From Acetobacter lovaniensis (GTDB lineage Bacteria; Pseudomonadota; Alphaproteobacteria; Acetobacterales; Acetobacteraceae): 64,000 nucleotides of DNA. Every line of letters starts with the position of its first letter. Position 1 is the first letter of the stretch. Positions 54,381-63,893 of this stretch are shown piece after piece. The stretch is taken from positions 434,001-498,000 of the forward strand of contig NZ_JACHIE010000001.1 of assembly GCF_014207635.1 (NCBI RefSeq), read 5' to 3'. The position numbers were made by a program, and so were the translations under genes. The notes under the pieces are model-generated. The model was not told the origin of the DNA. It ran no database searches and saw only the letters and a list, made by a program, of their open reading frames with translations.

Positions 54381-55121
54381 TTAAGCGGGGCGACTGACAT
54401 CCTTGAGCATGCTGTGCCACATATCTGTTGCAAAACCCTGTACACCTGCGGCCAGAATCTGCACGCCAATGCACAGCAGAACCAGTGCCGCCAGCCTGCT
54501 GACAATCCGCGTGCCGGTTACACCCAGCATGGATACCAGTTTTTCCGAGCTGGAATACGCAGCCCACACGATCAGCACCACGCAGATAGCAGCAACAGTC
54601 GTACCCGCCGAATATGCCCAGAAGGATTGATCCGACGGACAACCCGACCCCAGGGCAATGGCCACGGCAATGGTGCCCGGCCCAACGGTAAACGGCATGG
54701 CCAGTGGAAAAAACGCAGCATCCGCCCAGTTGGGCGACATAACGGTGCGCCCACCCTGCAGGGCCTGTTTTTCCTTCTGCGCTTCCACACTTTCAGGGCT
54801 TTGCAGCAGGGCCCATGCCCGCACGGCCACAACCAGACCACCCGCCACACGCAGGGCGTTAACGGTCACGCCAAAAAACGCCAGCACAAGGCTGCCAAAC
54901 CACAGGGAGGCAATAATCAGCACAAAGGAATAAAAAGAGACAAGCCGCGCAAGCGCCATGATCTCGCGCGGCGCGCGACCATCGGACGCCTGAGCAAAAA
55001 TAAGAGCCGCGCCAAATGGATTGACAATGGAAAACAGGGCGGGAAAAGCCAGCAGAAAGGAAGAAATCCCTGTCCTGACCATACTCCCGCTTAATAGAAT
55101 CCCGGGAAGATGCGCCGACAT
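54381..55121 (-). CDS. MarC family integral membrane protein
   Basis: A 246-residue protein with six predicted helices and MarC/UPF0056 features: I-V-N-P-F-G-A near 33-39 and its internal repeat counterpart P-L-A-M-P-F-T-V-G-P-G-T-I near 140-152. The family was once tied to multiple antibiotic resistance but has no firm function. It starts 48 bases after the MprF-like gene on the same strand, so it may be co-transcribed. It is convergent with rlmJ. Confidence 0.88.
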   Translation of the reverse strand: MSAHLPGILLSGSMVRTGISSFLLAFPALFSIVNPFGAALIFAQASDGRAPREIMALARLVSFYSFVLIIASLWFGSLVLAFFGVTVNALRVAGGLVVAVRAWALLQSPESVEAQKEKQALQGGRTVMSPNWADAAFFPLAMPFTVGPGTIAVAIALGSGCPSDQSFWAYSAGTTVAAICVVLIVWAAYSSSEKLVSMLGVTGTRIVSRLAALVLLCIGVQILAAGVQGFATDMWHSMLKDVSRPA

Positions 55122-55169
55122 AACCCTATCCGAAACTCCAACACAAACATCTTCCAGCCCATAAGCCGA

Positions 55170-57236
55170 TCAAAGGGGAACGTGGGTTACGTCCCGGTTA
55201 GCTTTATAGGTTTTTACAAAACGCGATACCAGAGCAATATCCTCCGGCGGATAACACAGATGCGTATTGCTGCCATCTTCAAGCGGCCACACATTCAGCC
55301 CGATGTCGTTGTAAATCCGGATAAAGCTGCCCCCCACCTGCCAGAAGGCAAGCCGCAGCCCCTGCTGCAAGGCCAGATCCCGCAACCGCCAGATGGCCGA
55401 AATGCTGTCATCCTCCCCACCGGCAGGGTCCCCCAGCCCGACGAGTAGGTTCCCACGGTGGATAAAGGGAATAACCGCATCCCCTGCCTCCCCCTCCACA
55501 AAGCCTTCGGGCTTCATGTCTGCAATGTCAGGCAGGGCGTGTTCGAGCGTTCCGTAATGCTCGGCCATATCCTGCGTCCATGACTGGATAGGAATACGGG
55601 CAGGCCACATCAACCGTGCCAGCACGACCAGAGCCAGCAGCACCGCCAGTGCCACGGTCCAGCGTACGGCCCCATGCGCGGGGGAGGCAAGAATAAGCTG
55701 CCACCAGCTCCCCGCCCCGGCATTGCGCGTGGCCAGAGCAATAATGCAGGCAAAAAACAGCAACAGACACAGAAGATTGGAGCGCGAGAGCGGCTCGCTC
55801 AGCAATTCGGCCCGGCGATAGTAGCAGTTCCGGAACGGCGCAATAAACAGCGCGGACAACCCCAGCATAACAGGTACAAAAATTGTGTTCCCACGCAGGA
55901 AGGTCATGACCGTTGCCACCAGCAACAGGCCCAGAGCCCCCCGCCATGCCAGCGTTACCCGCTGGGAAAGGCCAATGGCCATGCCAATCAGCGCAACCCC
56001 CATAAGGGAGAGCAGATAGTTCCCTCCCACATGCACAAGCCCTGCAAACGTGTCCGGCAGCATGGAAAATTTGGGCATCGGCTCCATAAGCACAAGGCAG
56101 AGCAGCAGCACACCACAAAGCGAGACAGCGCCCGTTGCCACGGCAACAGAAAAAGCCGCCTCGCTCTCGCGCACAACCTGACTGGGCCTGCGCCGGACAA
56201 CCTGCGCATCCTTGCCGCGTTTGCGGTTCTTCTTTTTGGCAAGAGCGGCATCCCCCCGCAGGAACAGCTCATGCCCGGCAAACATCATGCCCGCCAGAAA
56301 GAGGGGAATAATGTAGTAAAAAAGGCGGAAAATCAGCACCACACCCAGAATCTGGGGGGCAGGCATATACGGGCCGAGCGCCAGCAGCATGGCCCCATCA
56401 AACACCCCCAGCCCGCCAGGCACACTCGCCACCAGCCCCGCCGTGTAGGATGCAATATAGATGGCCAGAAAAGGACCAAAATCCACCCCGCATCCTTTGG
56501 GCAGCAGCACAAAAGCTATGCTGGCGGTTGCTGCAACTTCTGCCGTAGCCACCACGGTCTGCATGAAAGCCATGCGGGGGGATGGCAACGCAATGACCCA
56601 TTTACGGAACCGGAATTCGCGCAGCCAGAAGGACAACCCGATATACCCGGCCACCATCAGCCACAGCAGCCCGCCCACAAAGGCCAGCACCACCTGCGGC
56701 ACGCGGTTGCCAATACCGGGCAGCACCGAAGGCTCCAGAATAAGCACCGCCCCAATAAGGACCGCAGCCCCCAGAAGGTAGGTGGCGGAGCAAAAGGCAA
56801 TAATCTGAGTAATGGCAAAGGCGTTAACGCCCCAGTTGCGGTACAGCCTGTACCGGACCGCAGCCCCCGAAACCGCCGAAAAACCAAGGTTATGCGACAG
56901 CACATAGGAGCAGAAAGCCGCAAACGCCGCCCGGCGGAAAGGCAAGTGCCCATACCCGACCTGAATGGCGGCCAGCCGGTCGTAAAAAGACAGAATAAAG
57001 TAAGAAAGCAGCGTGCAGCCAACAGCCGCCCATAGCTGGAAGGCGGGAATAGCCTCCATGGCCTGCCGGATGTCGGTCATTTTCAGGTGCCGCACCTCAT
57101 GCTGCACCACAAGAATGGCCGCCACCATCAGCACCAGCCCGACCAGATGGGGAAGATGCCTCAGCCGCTTTTTCCATCCCTTTTCCCCTCCGTGGAGGTC
57201 AGGTTGCTGGTCGGGGAGCTGGGGCATCTGTGTCAT
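55170..57236 (-). CDS. MprF-like lipid flippase with truncated synthase domain
   Basis: A 688-residue protein of the MprF type. The N-terminal flippase part has about fourteen helices (about 25-545), with the L-G-F-S-A-V-S-G-A-A-V-R-Y-R-L-Y (near 118-133) and V-P-G-G-L-G-V-F-D (near 270-278) motifs. The cytosolic part starts with the normal F-I-H-R-G-N-L-L-V-G-L-G-D-P-A-G block but ends after about 130 residues instead of about 300, so the second GNAT-like half of the aminoacyl-phosphatidylglycerol synthase is missing. The frame ends cleanly just before marC, so no lost 3' piece is adjacent. It lies 17 bases after the lysyl-tRNA synthetase gene. Confidence 0.85.
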   Translation of the reverse strand: MTQMPQLPDQQPDLHGGEKGWKKRLRHLPHLVGLVLMVAAILVVQHEVRHLKMTDIRQAMEAIPAFQLWAAVGCTLLSYFILSFYDRLAAIQVGYGHLPFRRAAFAAFCSYVLSHNLGFSAVSGAAVRYRLYRNWGVNAFAITQIIAFCSATYLLGAAVLIGAVLILEPSVLPGIGNRVPQVVLAFVGGLLWLMVAGYIGLSFWLREFRFRKWVIALPSPRMAFMQTVVATAEVAATASIAFVLLPKGCGVDFGPFLAIYIASYTAGLVASVPGGLGVFDGAMLLALGPYMPAPQILGVVLIFRLFYYIIPLFLAGMMFAGHELFLRGDAALAKKKNRKRGKDAQVVRRRPSQVVRESEAAFSVAVATGAVSLCGVLLLCLVLMEPMPKFSMLPDTFAGLVHVGGNYLLSLMGVALIGMAIGLSQRVTLAWRGALGLLLVATVMTFLRGNTIFVPVMLGLSALFIAPFRNCYYRRAELLSEPLSRSNLLCLLLFFACIIALATRNAGAGSWWQLILASPAHGAVRWTVALAVLLALVVLARLMWPARIPIQSWTQDMAEHYGTLEHALPDIADMKPEGFVEGEAGDAVIPFIHRGNLLVGLGDPAGGEDDSISAIWRLRDLALQQGLRLAFWQVGGSFIRIYNDIGLNVWPLEDGSNTHLCYPPEDIALVSRFVKTYKANRDVTHVPL

Positions 57237-57253
57237 CTATTGCCTGACCCTGC

Positions 57254-58873
57254 TTAAACCTGCGTATCTCGCAAGAGGGCGGCGTCTATAAGGGCAATGG
57301 TTTCCGGCACACCGTACAGTGCAACAAAACCACCAAAGCGTGGCCCTTCTGTTTGCCCCAGAAGCACCTCATACAGGCAGGCGAACCAGCTTCTGAGCGG
57401 TTCAAACCCGTGGCGTTTGCCAATTTCAAACACCAGATTCTGCAAGATGGATGCGTCCGCCGCCTCCCCTTCAAAACCCCGCAGGGTTTCGGCCAGATCC
57501 ACAAGTGCCGCGCGTTCCTTATCCGTTGGAGCACGGAAGGTTTTGGCAGGGCGGACAAAGTCCGCGTAATAAGCAATGGCATGCTTGACCAGTTCGGCCA
57601 GCATGGGATGCGTCTGCGGTGACACGGCACTGTCGTAACGGCGGATAAAGCCCCACAGCACTTCGGGCGTATCCGCATTGGCAACGCTGGCCAGATTGAG
57701 CAGCATGCCAAACGGTACGGGGCTTCCTGCATCCTCAGGCACGCTGCCTTTGTGGATGAACCATGCGGGGTTTGCCCGCAGGTCATTCCCTGCCGGGTTT
57801 TCTGCCTGAAGGGCGCGCGCCTTGTCCACGTGGGTCAGGTAGTCATCCGCCGTTTTGGGGATCACATCAAAATACAGCCGTTTGGCCCGCTGCGGCTGGT
57901 TGAACATGAACTGGCCAAGGCTTTCTGGCGGGGCATAACGCAGCCACTCTTCCACCGACAGGCCATTGCCCTTGGATTTGGAGATTTTTTGCCCCTGCTC
58001 ATCCAGAAACAGTTCGTAGGTCAGGCCCGCTGGCGGTGTGCCGCCCAGAATTTTGCAGATGCGGCCAGACAGGCGCACGCTGTCGATCAAATCCTTGCCC
58101 GACATTTCGTAATCAACACCCAGCGCATACCAGCGCATGGCCCAGTCGGCCTTCCACTGCATTTTGGCATGGCCACCTGTGACCGGCGTTTCAAACACCT
58201 CGCCAGTTGCGGGGTCGGTCCAGCGCACTGTGCCTGCCGCGGCATCAATCGCGTCCATTTTAACCTGCATGACCTCTCCCGTACGGGGGTGCAGCGGCAG
58301 AACGGGCGAATAGGTTGCCCGGCGGTCCGGCCCCAGTGTGGGCAGGATTACGGCCAGAATCTGGTCGTGTACTTCCAGCACCCGCCGCAGGGCCGCATCA
58401 AACCGGCCGGAGGTGTAATACTGGGTGGAGGATGCAAATTCGTATTCAAACCCGAAGCTGTCCAGAAACGCGCAGAGTCGGGCGTTATTGTGCGCTGCAA
58501 ACGACTCGTGTGTGCCAAACGGGTCCGGCACGCGGGAGAGAGGCTGCCCTATGTACTTCTGAAGCATCTCACGCTGGGGCACGTTATCGGGCACCTTGCG
58601 CAGGGCGTCCATGTCATCCGAAAAAGCCAGCAGGCGCGACGGACGGCCCGTAAGCGCCGTATAGGCCTGCCGCACCCAGGACGTGCGCGCGACCTCACCA
58701 AAGGTACCGATATGAGGCAGGCCGGAAGGGCCATACCCGGTTTCCAGCAGAGCCGGGCGCTCATCGGCGCCTGTGCTGCTACGTGTTGCAACATGATCGG
58801 CCAGTTTGCGCGCCTCTTCAAAAGGCCACGCGCGCGGAAGATCGGAAGCGGATGCTGTTTGGCTATCTGACAT
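57254..58873 (-). CDS. lysS: Lysine--tRNA ligase, class I
   Basis: A 539-residue class I lysyl-tRNA synthetase, the type found in archaea and alphaproteobacteria. It has the class I signatures S-G-L-P-H-I-G-T-F (HIGH) near 50-58 and K-I-S-K-S-K-G (KMSKS) near 285-291, and a C-terminal helical anticodon-binding domain. The ATG at 58873 gives the normal length. The MprF-like gene follows after 17 bases on the same strand, so charged tRNA-Lys supply and the lipid-modification homologue are linked. A nested palindrome lies 30 bases upstream. Confidence 0.94.
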   Translation of the reverse strand: MSDSQTASASDLPRAWPFEEARKLADHVATRSSTGADERPALLETGYGPSGLPHIGTFGEVARTSWVRQAYTALTGRPSRLLAFSDDMDALRKVPDNVPQREMLQKYIGQPLSRVPDPFGTHESFAAHNNARLCAFLDSFGFEYEFASSTQYYTSGRFDAALRRVLEVHDQILAVILPTLGPDRRATYSPVLPLHPRTGEVMQVKMDAIDAAAGTVRWTDPATGEVFETPVTGGHAKMQWKADWAMRWYALGVDYEMSGKDLIDSVRLSGRICKILGGTPPAGLTYELFLDEQGQKISKSKGNGLSVEEWLRYAPPESLGQFMFNQPQRAKRLYFDVIPKTADDYLTHVDKARALQAENPAGNDLRANPAWFIHKGSVPEDAGSPVPFGMLLNLASVANADTPEVLWGFIRRYDSAVSPQTHPMLAELVKHAIAYYADFVRPAKTFRAPTDKERAALVDLAETLRGFEGEAADASILQNLVFEIGKRHGFEPLRSWFACLYEVLLGQTEGPRFGGFVALYGVPETIALIDAALLRDTQV

Positions 58874-58903
58874 GCGCGGGAAGCTATGAATTGCGTGGCA
58901 CCC

Positions 58904-58961
58904 GGTCAATGCAAAAACGCGCAGGACACCCTTCGGGGTGTAATTTTTACGCCCATTGACC
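58904..58961. promoter_or_regulatory. Nested palindromic element before the lysyl-tRNA synthetase gene
   Basis: GGTCAATG (58904-58911) and CATTGACC (58954-58961) enclose AAAAA/TTTTT (58913-58917, 58944-58948) and the inner hairpin ACACCC-TTCG-GGGTGT (58926-58941). Read as RNA from the minus strand it would be one long stem-loop 30 bases before the lysS start. On the plus strand it lies upstream of the CinA-like gene. It may be a leader structure or an operator. Confidence 0.55.
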
Positions 58962-59028
58962 CCGCAAACACTCCGCTCCATCCTTGCGGGCAGTCAAGAA
59001 GCCCAGAACAAAAGGTCAAACCCGAGTC

Positions 59029-59781
59029 ATGCGCCGCACTTCCGCACTCATTCTTATTGGTAACGAAATCCTTTCTGGCCGCACACGGGACGACAACATC
59101 CAGTTTCTGGCGCTCCGGCTGGGAGAACTGGGGATTCCCCTGGTCGAAATCCGCGTGATCCCCGACATCAGGGCCACCATCATCAACACGGTCACGGAAT
59201 TACGCGCCCGCTTTGACGAGGTGTTTACAACCGGCGGCATTGGCCCGACGCATGATGACATCACATCCCCCTGCGTAGCCGAAGCCTTTGGGGTACCGTG
59301 GGAAATTCATGCCCCCACCTTTGCCGTGCTGCAAGAACGCTTTGGGCCGGAAAACTTCAATACAGCCCGCCAGCGCATGGCCAAACTGCCCAAAGGGGCA
59401 ACCCCCATTGCCAACCCCGTCTCCATTGCGCCGGGCTTTAGCATTGGCAATGTACATGTGCTGGCTGGCGTCCCCCGCATCATGCGCGCCATGTTTGAAG
59501 AACTGGCCCCGACCTTGCAGAAAGGCGCGCCTGTTTTTTCGCGCACATGGCACACAACGCTGCTGGGTGAGGGCGCGCTGGCCGATGGGCTGGAGGCCAT
59601 TCAGGAGCGCTTTACCGATCTGGATATTGGCTCTTACCCGTTCCACCGTGAAGGTGGCCACGGCGTGGCTCTTGTAGCCAAAGGTCAGGACAAGCAGCGC
59701 GTGAACGATGCGGCACAGGCCATCCACGACCTGCTCAAAGAAAAAGGCGGCTCACCCGTGGAAGGTGAACCGCCTGTCTGA
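59029..59781 (+). CDS. CinA N-domain / molybdopterin-binding family protein
   Basis: A 250-residue protein of the MoaB/MogA-like fold found at the N-terminus of CinA. It has A-L-I-L-I-G-N-E-I-L-S-G-R-T-R-D-D-N near the start and the family T-T-G-G-I-G-P-T-H-D-D-I-T (near 68-80). It lacks the C-terminal nicotinamide-deamidase domain of CinA. The molecular role of this short form is not settled. The ATG at 59029 fits the homology; AAAGG lies upstream. It is divergent from lysS. Confidence 0.87.
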   Translation: MRRTSALILIGNEILSGRTRDDNIQFLALRLGELGIPLVEIRVIPDIRATIINTVTELRARFDEVFTTGGIGPTHDDITSPCVAEAFGVPWEIHAPTFAVLQERFGPENFNTARQRMAKLPKGATPIANPVSIAPGFSIGNVHVLAGVPRIMRAMFEELAPTLQKGAPVFSRTWHTTLLGEGALADGLEAIQERFTDLDIGSYPFHREGGHGVALVAKGQDKQRVNDAAQAIHDLLKEKGGSPVEGEPPV

Positions 59782-59803
59782 TCCGCTTGATACCCGCATC
59801 CTG

Positions 59804-59830
59804 CTGACCGCGCCGGAGTAGTGCGGTCAG
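59804..59830. terminator. Hairpin between the CinA-like gene and accA
   Basis: CTGACCGC (59804-59811) and GCGGTCAG (59823-59830) form an 8-bp stem with an 11-base loop in the 61-base convergent gap. It probably ends transcription from both sides, although no T run is present. Confidence 0.5.
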
Positions 59831-59842
59831 GTGTGGTGCGGT

Positions 59843-60799
59843 TCAGTGCAGGGCTTCACGCCCCATAGCCAGAAACTTCTCGCGGCGCAGTTCCTTCAGC
59901 TTTTCCGGCGCCAGCGGCAGCAGGTCTTTCAGCATCGCACCCAGCACACCCCGTACCGCGTCCATAGCGGCGGCCGGGTCACGCTGGGCGCCCCCCACGG
60001 GTTCGGGAATGATCTGGTCGATCAGGCCAAGACGCTTGAGGTCCTGAGCAGTCAGACGCAGCGTTTCCGCTGCCGTGCTGGCCTGCTTGGGGTCACGCCA
60101 CAGGATGGAGGCACAGGCCTCGGGCGAGATAACGGAGTAAATGGCGTGTTCGAGCATAAGAACCCGATCCCCAGCTCCCAGCGCCACCGCACCACCTGAC
60201 CCACCTTCACCAATAACCGTGGCGATCAGGGGAACAGGAGCGTCAAAACAGGTCGCAATGGAGCGGGCAATGGCTTCGGCCTGCCCACGCTGCTCCGCAT
60301 CAATGCCCGGCCATGCGCCTGCCGTATCAATAAAGGTGAGAATCGGCAGATTGAACTGGCCAGCCATCTTCATCAGCCGCTGGGCCTTGCGGTAGCCTTC
60401 GGGCCGGGCCATGCCAAAGTTGTGCTGGAGCCGGGTTTCCAGGTCCGAGCCGCGCTCGGTTCCGATTACCATTACGGGCATGCCATCAAAACGGCCTATA
60501 CCACCAATAATGGCCTTGTCATCCCCAAACAGCCGGTCGCCTGCCAACGGCGTAAAATCCGCTATGAGCCGACCAATATAGTCCTGCGTGTGCGGACGCT
60601 GGGCATGACGGGCCACCTGCACTTTCTGCCAAGGTGTGAGCTTGGCGTAGATCGTGCGCAGGTGCTTTTCCGCCTTATCAGAAAGGCGGGCCGTCTCTTC
60701 TTCTATATTGACCCCTTCGGGGTCGGTCATCTGCCGCAGTTCGTCGATCTTGTTCTCGAGTTCGGCGACGGGCTTTTCAAATTCCAGAAACTGACGCAT
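59843..60799 (-). CDS. accA: Acetyl-CoA carboxylase carboxyltransferase subunit alpha
   Basis: AccA forms the carboxyltransferase of acetyl-CoA carboxylase with AccD, the first step of fatty acid synthesis. The 318-residue protein starts F-L-E-F-E-K-P-V-A-E-L-E-N-K-I, with F-I-D-T-A-G-A-W-P-G-I-D-A-E near 155-168, G-E-G-G-S-G-G-A near 198-205 and Y-S-V-I-S-P-E-A-C-A-S-I-L-W near 220-233. The ATG at 60799 matches the family start; the frame continues upstream without homology. It follows xerD by 82 bases. Confidence 0.95.
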   Translation of the reverse strand: MRQFLEFEKPVAELENKIDELRQMTDPEGVNIEEETARLSDKAEKHLRTIYAKLTPWQKVQVARHAQRPHTQDYIGRLIADFTPLAGDRLFGDDKAIIGGIGRFDGMPVMVIGTERGSDLETRLQHNFGMARPEGYRKAQRLMKMAGQFNLPILTFIDTAGAWPGIDAEQRGQAEAIARSIATCFDAPVPLIATVIGEGGSGGAVALGAGDRVLMLEHAIYSVISPEACASILWRDPKQASTAAETLRLTAQDLKRLGLIDQIIPEPVGGAQRDPAAAMDAVRGVLGAMLKDLLPLAPEKLKELRREKFLAMGREALH

Positions 60800-60881
60800 G
60801 AGCAAAGCCGATAGCACAATGGCGCTTAAAGCCAAGTCACTTCGTGCATCCAAATGTGTTCTGGATGTGCTTTTTACGCTC

Positions 60882-61814
60882 TCAATCGTCCAAAGCCGTG
60901 TTTTGGGAGGCTGAGAGCGGGTGATGTTCGGCCACAACCTGCCGCAGCCGCTCGGTCTGCACATGAGTATAAATCTGGGTTGTGGCGATATCCGCATGCC
61001 CCAGCAGCATTTGCAGCGCACGCAGGTCCGCCCCATGCGCAAGCAGGTGGGTCGCAAAGGAATGGCGCAACACGTGGGGGGAAAGACGCGCAGGGTCCAG
61101 CCCGGCCTTTAACCCCACATCATGCAGAATCCGGTCAAAAGCCTGCCGGGTCATGGCCCGTGCGGGGTCGCGTCCGGGAAAAAGATAGGGGCTGTTCAGC
61201 CCTGCATCGGCCTGCACAAGCGCACTGGCCGCCTGCCGGGCACTCCCTGAAAGCGGGACAAGCCGCTCCCGCCCGCCTTTGCCGCGCACGCTGAGCATGC
61301 GCTGGTCCCCCGCCAGAGCCTGCCGGGGCAGCACCAGCAGCTCAGAAATCCGCAACCCCGACGCATACAGCAGTTCCAGCGCTGCCCGCGCCACCAAAGC
61401 CCGACGCTTTTTGGTGGGGGAGGCTCCTTCTGGCTCCACGCAGGCATCAAGCAGGGCCAGCACTTCCGATTCGGACAAAAAGCGTGGCAGAGCCTGCTCC
61501 GCACGGGGGGAATCGAGGTGCTCGGCCGGGTTATCCGCCCGCAGGCCCTCACGCAGTAAAAACAGGTAGAACTGCTTTATGCACGACAGGCGGCGCGCCA
61601 CGGTACGGCGCGACTGCGCCTGTGCGGACAGGTCCGCCAGCCAGCCACGCAGGCCGTCAGCACTCGCCGTGCGCAGGGTCTGCCCCACGGCCAGCAAACT
61701 CTGTGCACAGGATGCAAGATCAGCCTGATACGCCAGCAGGGTATTGGGGGCGGCCGCACGCTCGGCGGCCTGCATTTCCAGAAAAAGCTCTACACAGCCT
61801 TCCGCGTTGCTCAC
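60882..61814 (-). CDS. xerD: Tyrosine recombinase XerD
   Basis: XerD resolves chromosome dimers at dif with XerC. The 310-residue protein has the N-terminal core-binding domain and all catalytic residues: R in Y-A-S-G-L-R-I-S-E-L, K in R-G-K-G-G-R-E-R, H-x-x-R in S-P-H-V-L-R-H-S-F, and the final H and Y in L-G-H-A-D-I-A-T-T-Q-I-Y-T-H. The accA/aroKB context is that of chromosomal XerD, not of a phage integrase. Its ATG overlaps the stop of the preceding small gene by 4 bases. Confidence 0.93.
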   Translation of the reverse strand: MSNAEGCVELFLEMQAAERAAAPNTLLAYQADLASCAQSLLAVGQTLRTASADGLRGWLADLSAQAQSRRTVARRLSCIKQFYLFLLREGLRADNPAEHLDSPRAEQALPRFLSESEVLALLDACVEPEGASPTKKRRALVARAALELLYASGLRISELLVLPRQALAGDQRMLSVRGKGGRERLVPLSGSARQAASALVQADAGLNSPYLFPGRDPARAMTRQAFDRILHDVGLKAGLDPARLSPHVLRHSFATHLLAHGADLRALQMLLGHADIATTQIYTHVQTERLRQVVAEHHPLSASQNTALDD

Positions 61815-62071
61815 GGGTGAGCGGGAGCCTGCACTGTGGGAGAAATGCTGACCTGTGCAGGGGCTGCTGGCACAACAGGCGTTACAACTGGCACAGCAGG
61901 AGCCGGAGGTACGGCAACGGAAGGGGTTGTTGCCACCGCTTCGGCCGCAAAAGGCAGGTCATGGTGGACGGGCTGCGGCACGGGCGGCCGACCGGCAACC
62001 CCAAGGGCGGCAAAGCCTCCCAGCGCGCCAAGAACAACAACGGCAAAAACGATCAGAACCATACGGCTCAT
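61811..62071 (-). CDS. Small membrane-anchored Pro/Ala/Val-rich protein
   Basis: An 86-residue protein with one N-terminal transmembrane helix (about 4-24) and a periplasmic, proline-rich tail of repeated A-P-A-x-P-V units. I do not recognise a family. It overlaps xerD by 4 bases and is divergent from aroKB with a 65-base gap. Small proteins of this kind occur before xerD in other alphaproteobacteria. Confidence 0.65.
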   Translation of the reverse strand: MSRMVLIVFAVVVLGALGGFAALGVAGRPPVPQPVHHDLPFAAEAVATTPSVAVPPAPAVPVVTPVVPAAPAQVSISPTVQAPAHP

Positions 62072-62136
62072 TCGGGCGGGCTCCCCTTACAACAGATATA
62101 GGTGTGTTCTTTCTGCTCTATGTTAAGCTAGGCTTT

Positions 62137-63867
62137 ATGTCATCACGTATCTCTCCCCCCTCCCCAACCACAGACCCGCCGCCTATCCCGCTTGATCTGG
62201 AGCGGATTGTCCGCAACCCCAGCAGCACGGGCATGACCTCGGGGCGCAGCATTGTGCTGGTCGGCCTTATGGGTGCAGGCAAAACAACGGTGGGCCGCCA
62301 CCTTGCCGCCAGACTCGGTCTGCCTTTTGTTGACGCCGATGTTGAGATCGAGCGCGCCGCTGGCTGCTCCATTGCCGATGTGTTCCAGCTTTATGGCGAA
62401 AGCGCGTTCCGCGATGGCGAGCGCCGGGTGATTCGCCGCCTGCTTGAAGGCCCCCCCATGGTGCTGGCGACCGGGGGCGGCGCGTTCATGGATTCCCAGA
62501 CCCGCGCTCTGGTGCGCAGGCAGGCGGTTTCGGTCTGGCTGCGCTGCCCGCTGCCCGTGCTGCTCCGCCGCGTGGCGGGGCGCACACACAGGCCGCTGCT
62601 CAACACCGCATCCCCCAGAGATGTGCTGGACCGGCTGATGACCATCCGCCACCCGGTCTATGCCGAGGCCGAGATTATTGTCGATTGTGGAGACAACAAC
62701 GTGGAACACACCACAACCCGCGTTATGGAAGCGCTTGCCCTGTCCCGCCGCCCGTTGCGGCTGCCTGTGTCGCTGGCCAGAACGTCCTATGATGTGGTGA
62801 TCGGCACAGACCTGATCAGCCGGGCAGGCGGGCTGCTGGCTCCGGTGCTTCCACAGAAAAACGCCATCATCATTACCGACAGCACCGTAGCGCCGCTTTA
62901 CCTGCAGAAGCTGGAGGATTCGCTGCGTGAAACAGGCGTACGCACCCGCAGCCTGCGCGTAACGCCAGGCGAGCAGAGCAAATGCCTGACCATTTACCAG
63001 CACCTGACAGACGCGATTCTGGAACAGGGCGTGGAACGGCGCACAACAATCATCGCCCTTGGTGGAGGAGTCGTAGGGGATCTGGCCGGGTTTGTGGCGG
63101 CCACCACCCTGCGCGGACTGCCTTTTGTGCAAATCCCCACCACCCTGCTTTCGCAGGTCGATTCTTCTGTGGGTGGCAAAACAGGCATCAACACACGCTG
63201 GGGCAAAAACCTGCTGGGCGCGTTCCATCAGCCTTTATGTGTGCTGGCTGATGTGACCACGCTCAGCACCCTCCCCCGGCGCGAACTGGTTGCGGGGTAT
63301 GCCGAAATCGTCAAATCCGGCCTGATCGGTGACCCGGCTCTGTTTAACTGGTGCGAAAAACACGGCGCCGCCGTGCTGGACCAGGAGCCTGAAGCACTGG
63401 CCGAAGCCGTGCGGCAGGCCTGCGCCTTCAAGGCCCGCGTTGTGGCCGCAGATGAGCGTGAGGAACAGAAAAGCAACGGGCGCGCGCTGCTCAACCTAGG
63501 CCATACCTTTGGCCACGCGCTGGAAGCCGAGCTTGGCTACGATGGCCGCCTGCTGCATGGCGAGGCCGTATCCATCGGGCTGAATCTGGCCTTTGCGCTT
63601 TCAGTCAGGCTCGGACTTTGCCCGGAGCAGGATCAACTCCGCGTGACACAACATCTGGAAAGCCTGAATATGCCTACGCATATCCGGGACCTGCCCCACA
63701 CCTTTGCCGTGGAAGACCTGATGGCCCACATGCAACGGGACAAGAAAATGCAGGACGGGCGTCTGTCGTTCGTTCTTGCCCACGGAATCGGTCGTGCCTT
63801 TACAACACAGGACGTTCCTGCAGATGCAGTCAGGGAAGTTCTGATCTGTGATGGCGCGCAGGGGTGA
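62137..63867 (+). CDS. aroKB: Fused shikimate kinase / 3-dehydroquinate synthase
   Basis: A 576-residue fusion of two shikimate-pathway enzymes. Residues about 40-200 are shikimate kinase: P-loop L-M-G-A-G-K-T-T-V-G (near 48-57), D-A-D-V-E-I-E and G-G-G-A near 115. Residues about 210-576 are 3-dehydroquinate synthase: I-I-T-D-S-T-V near 245, E-Q-S-K near 277, the NAD loop G-G-G-V-V-G-D-L-A-G-F and G-H-T-F-G-H-A-L-E. All motifs of both halves look intact. The ATG at 62137 gives a 38-residue Pro-rich lead. Elsewhere these are separate neighbouring genes. Confidence 0.95.
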   Translation: MSSRISPPSPTTDPPPIPLDLERIVRNPSSTGMTSGRSIVLVGLMGAGKTTVGRHLAARLGLPFVDADVEIERAAGCSIADVFQLYGESAFRDGERRVIRRLLEGPPMVLATGGGAFMDSQTRALVRRQAVSVWLRCPLPVLLRRVAGRTHRPLLNTASPRDVLDRLMTIRHPVYAEAEIIVDCGDNNVEHTTTRVMEALALSRRPLRLPVSLARTSYDVVIGTDLISRAGGLLAPVLPQKNAIIITDSTVAPLYLQKLEDSLRETGVRTRSLRVTPGEQSKCLTIYQHLTDAILEQGVERRTTIIALGGGVVGDLAGFVAATTLRGLPFVQIPTTLLSQVDSSVGGKTGINTRWGKNLLGAFHQPLCVLADVTTLSTLPRRELVAGYAEIVKSGLIGDPALFNWCEKHGAAVLDQEPEALAEAVRQACAFKARVVAADEREEQKSNGRALLNLGHTFGHALEAELGYDGRLLHGEAVSIGLNLAFALSVRLGLCPEQDQLRVTQHLESLNMPTHIRDLPHTFAVEDLMAHMQRDKKMQDGRLSFVLAHGIGRAFTTQDVPADAVREVLICDGAQG

Positions 63868-63893
63868 CAGATAGACGGTCTCACACTTTCATT

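Noticed and set aside
59745-59775. Inverted repeat AGGCGGCTCACC/GGTGAACCGCCT as a terminator
   Set aside because: It lies within the last codons of the CinA-like gene and has a mismatch; the hairpin at 59804-59830 is the better candidate.
60882-61814. Tyrosine recombinase as evidence of a mobile element
   Set aside because: The sequence and accA/aroKB context are those of chromosomal XerD. No attachment repeats, phage genes or cargo surround it.
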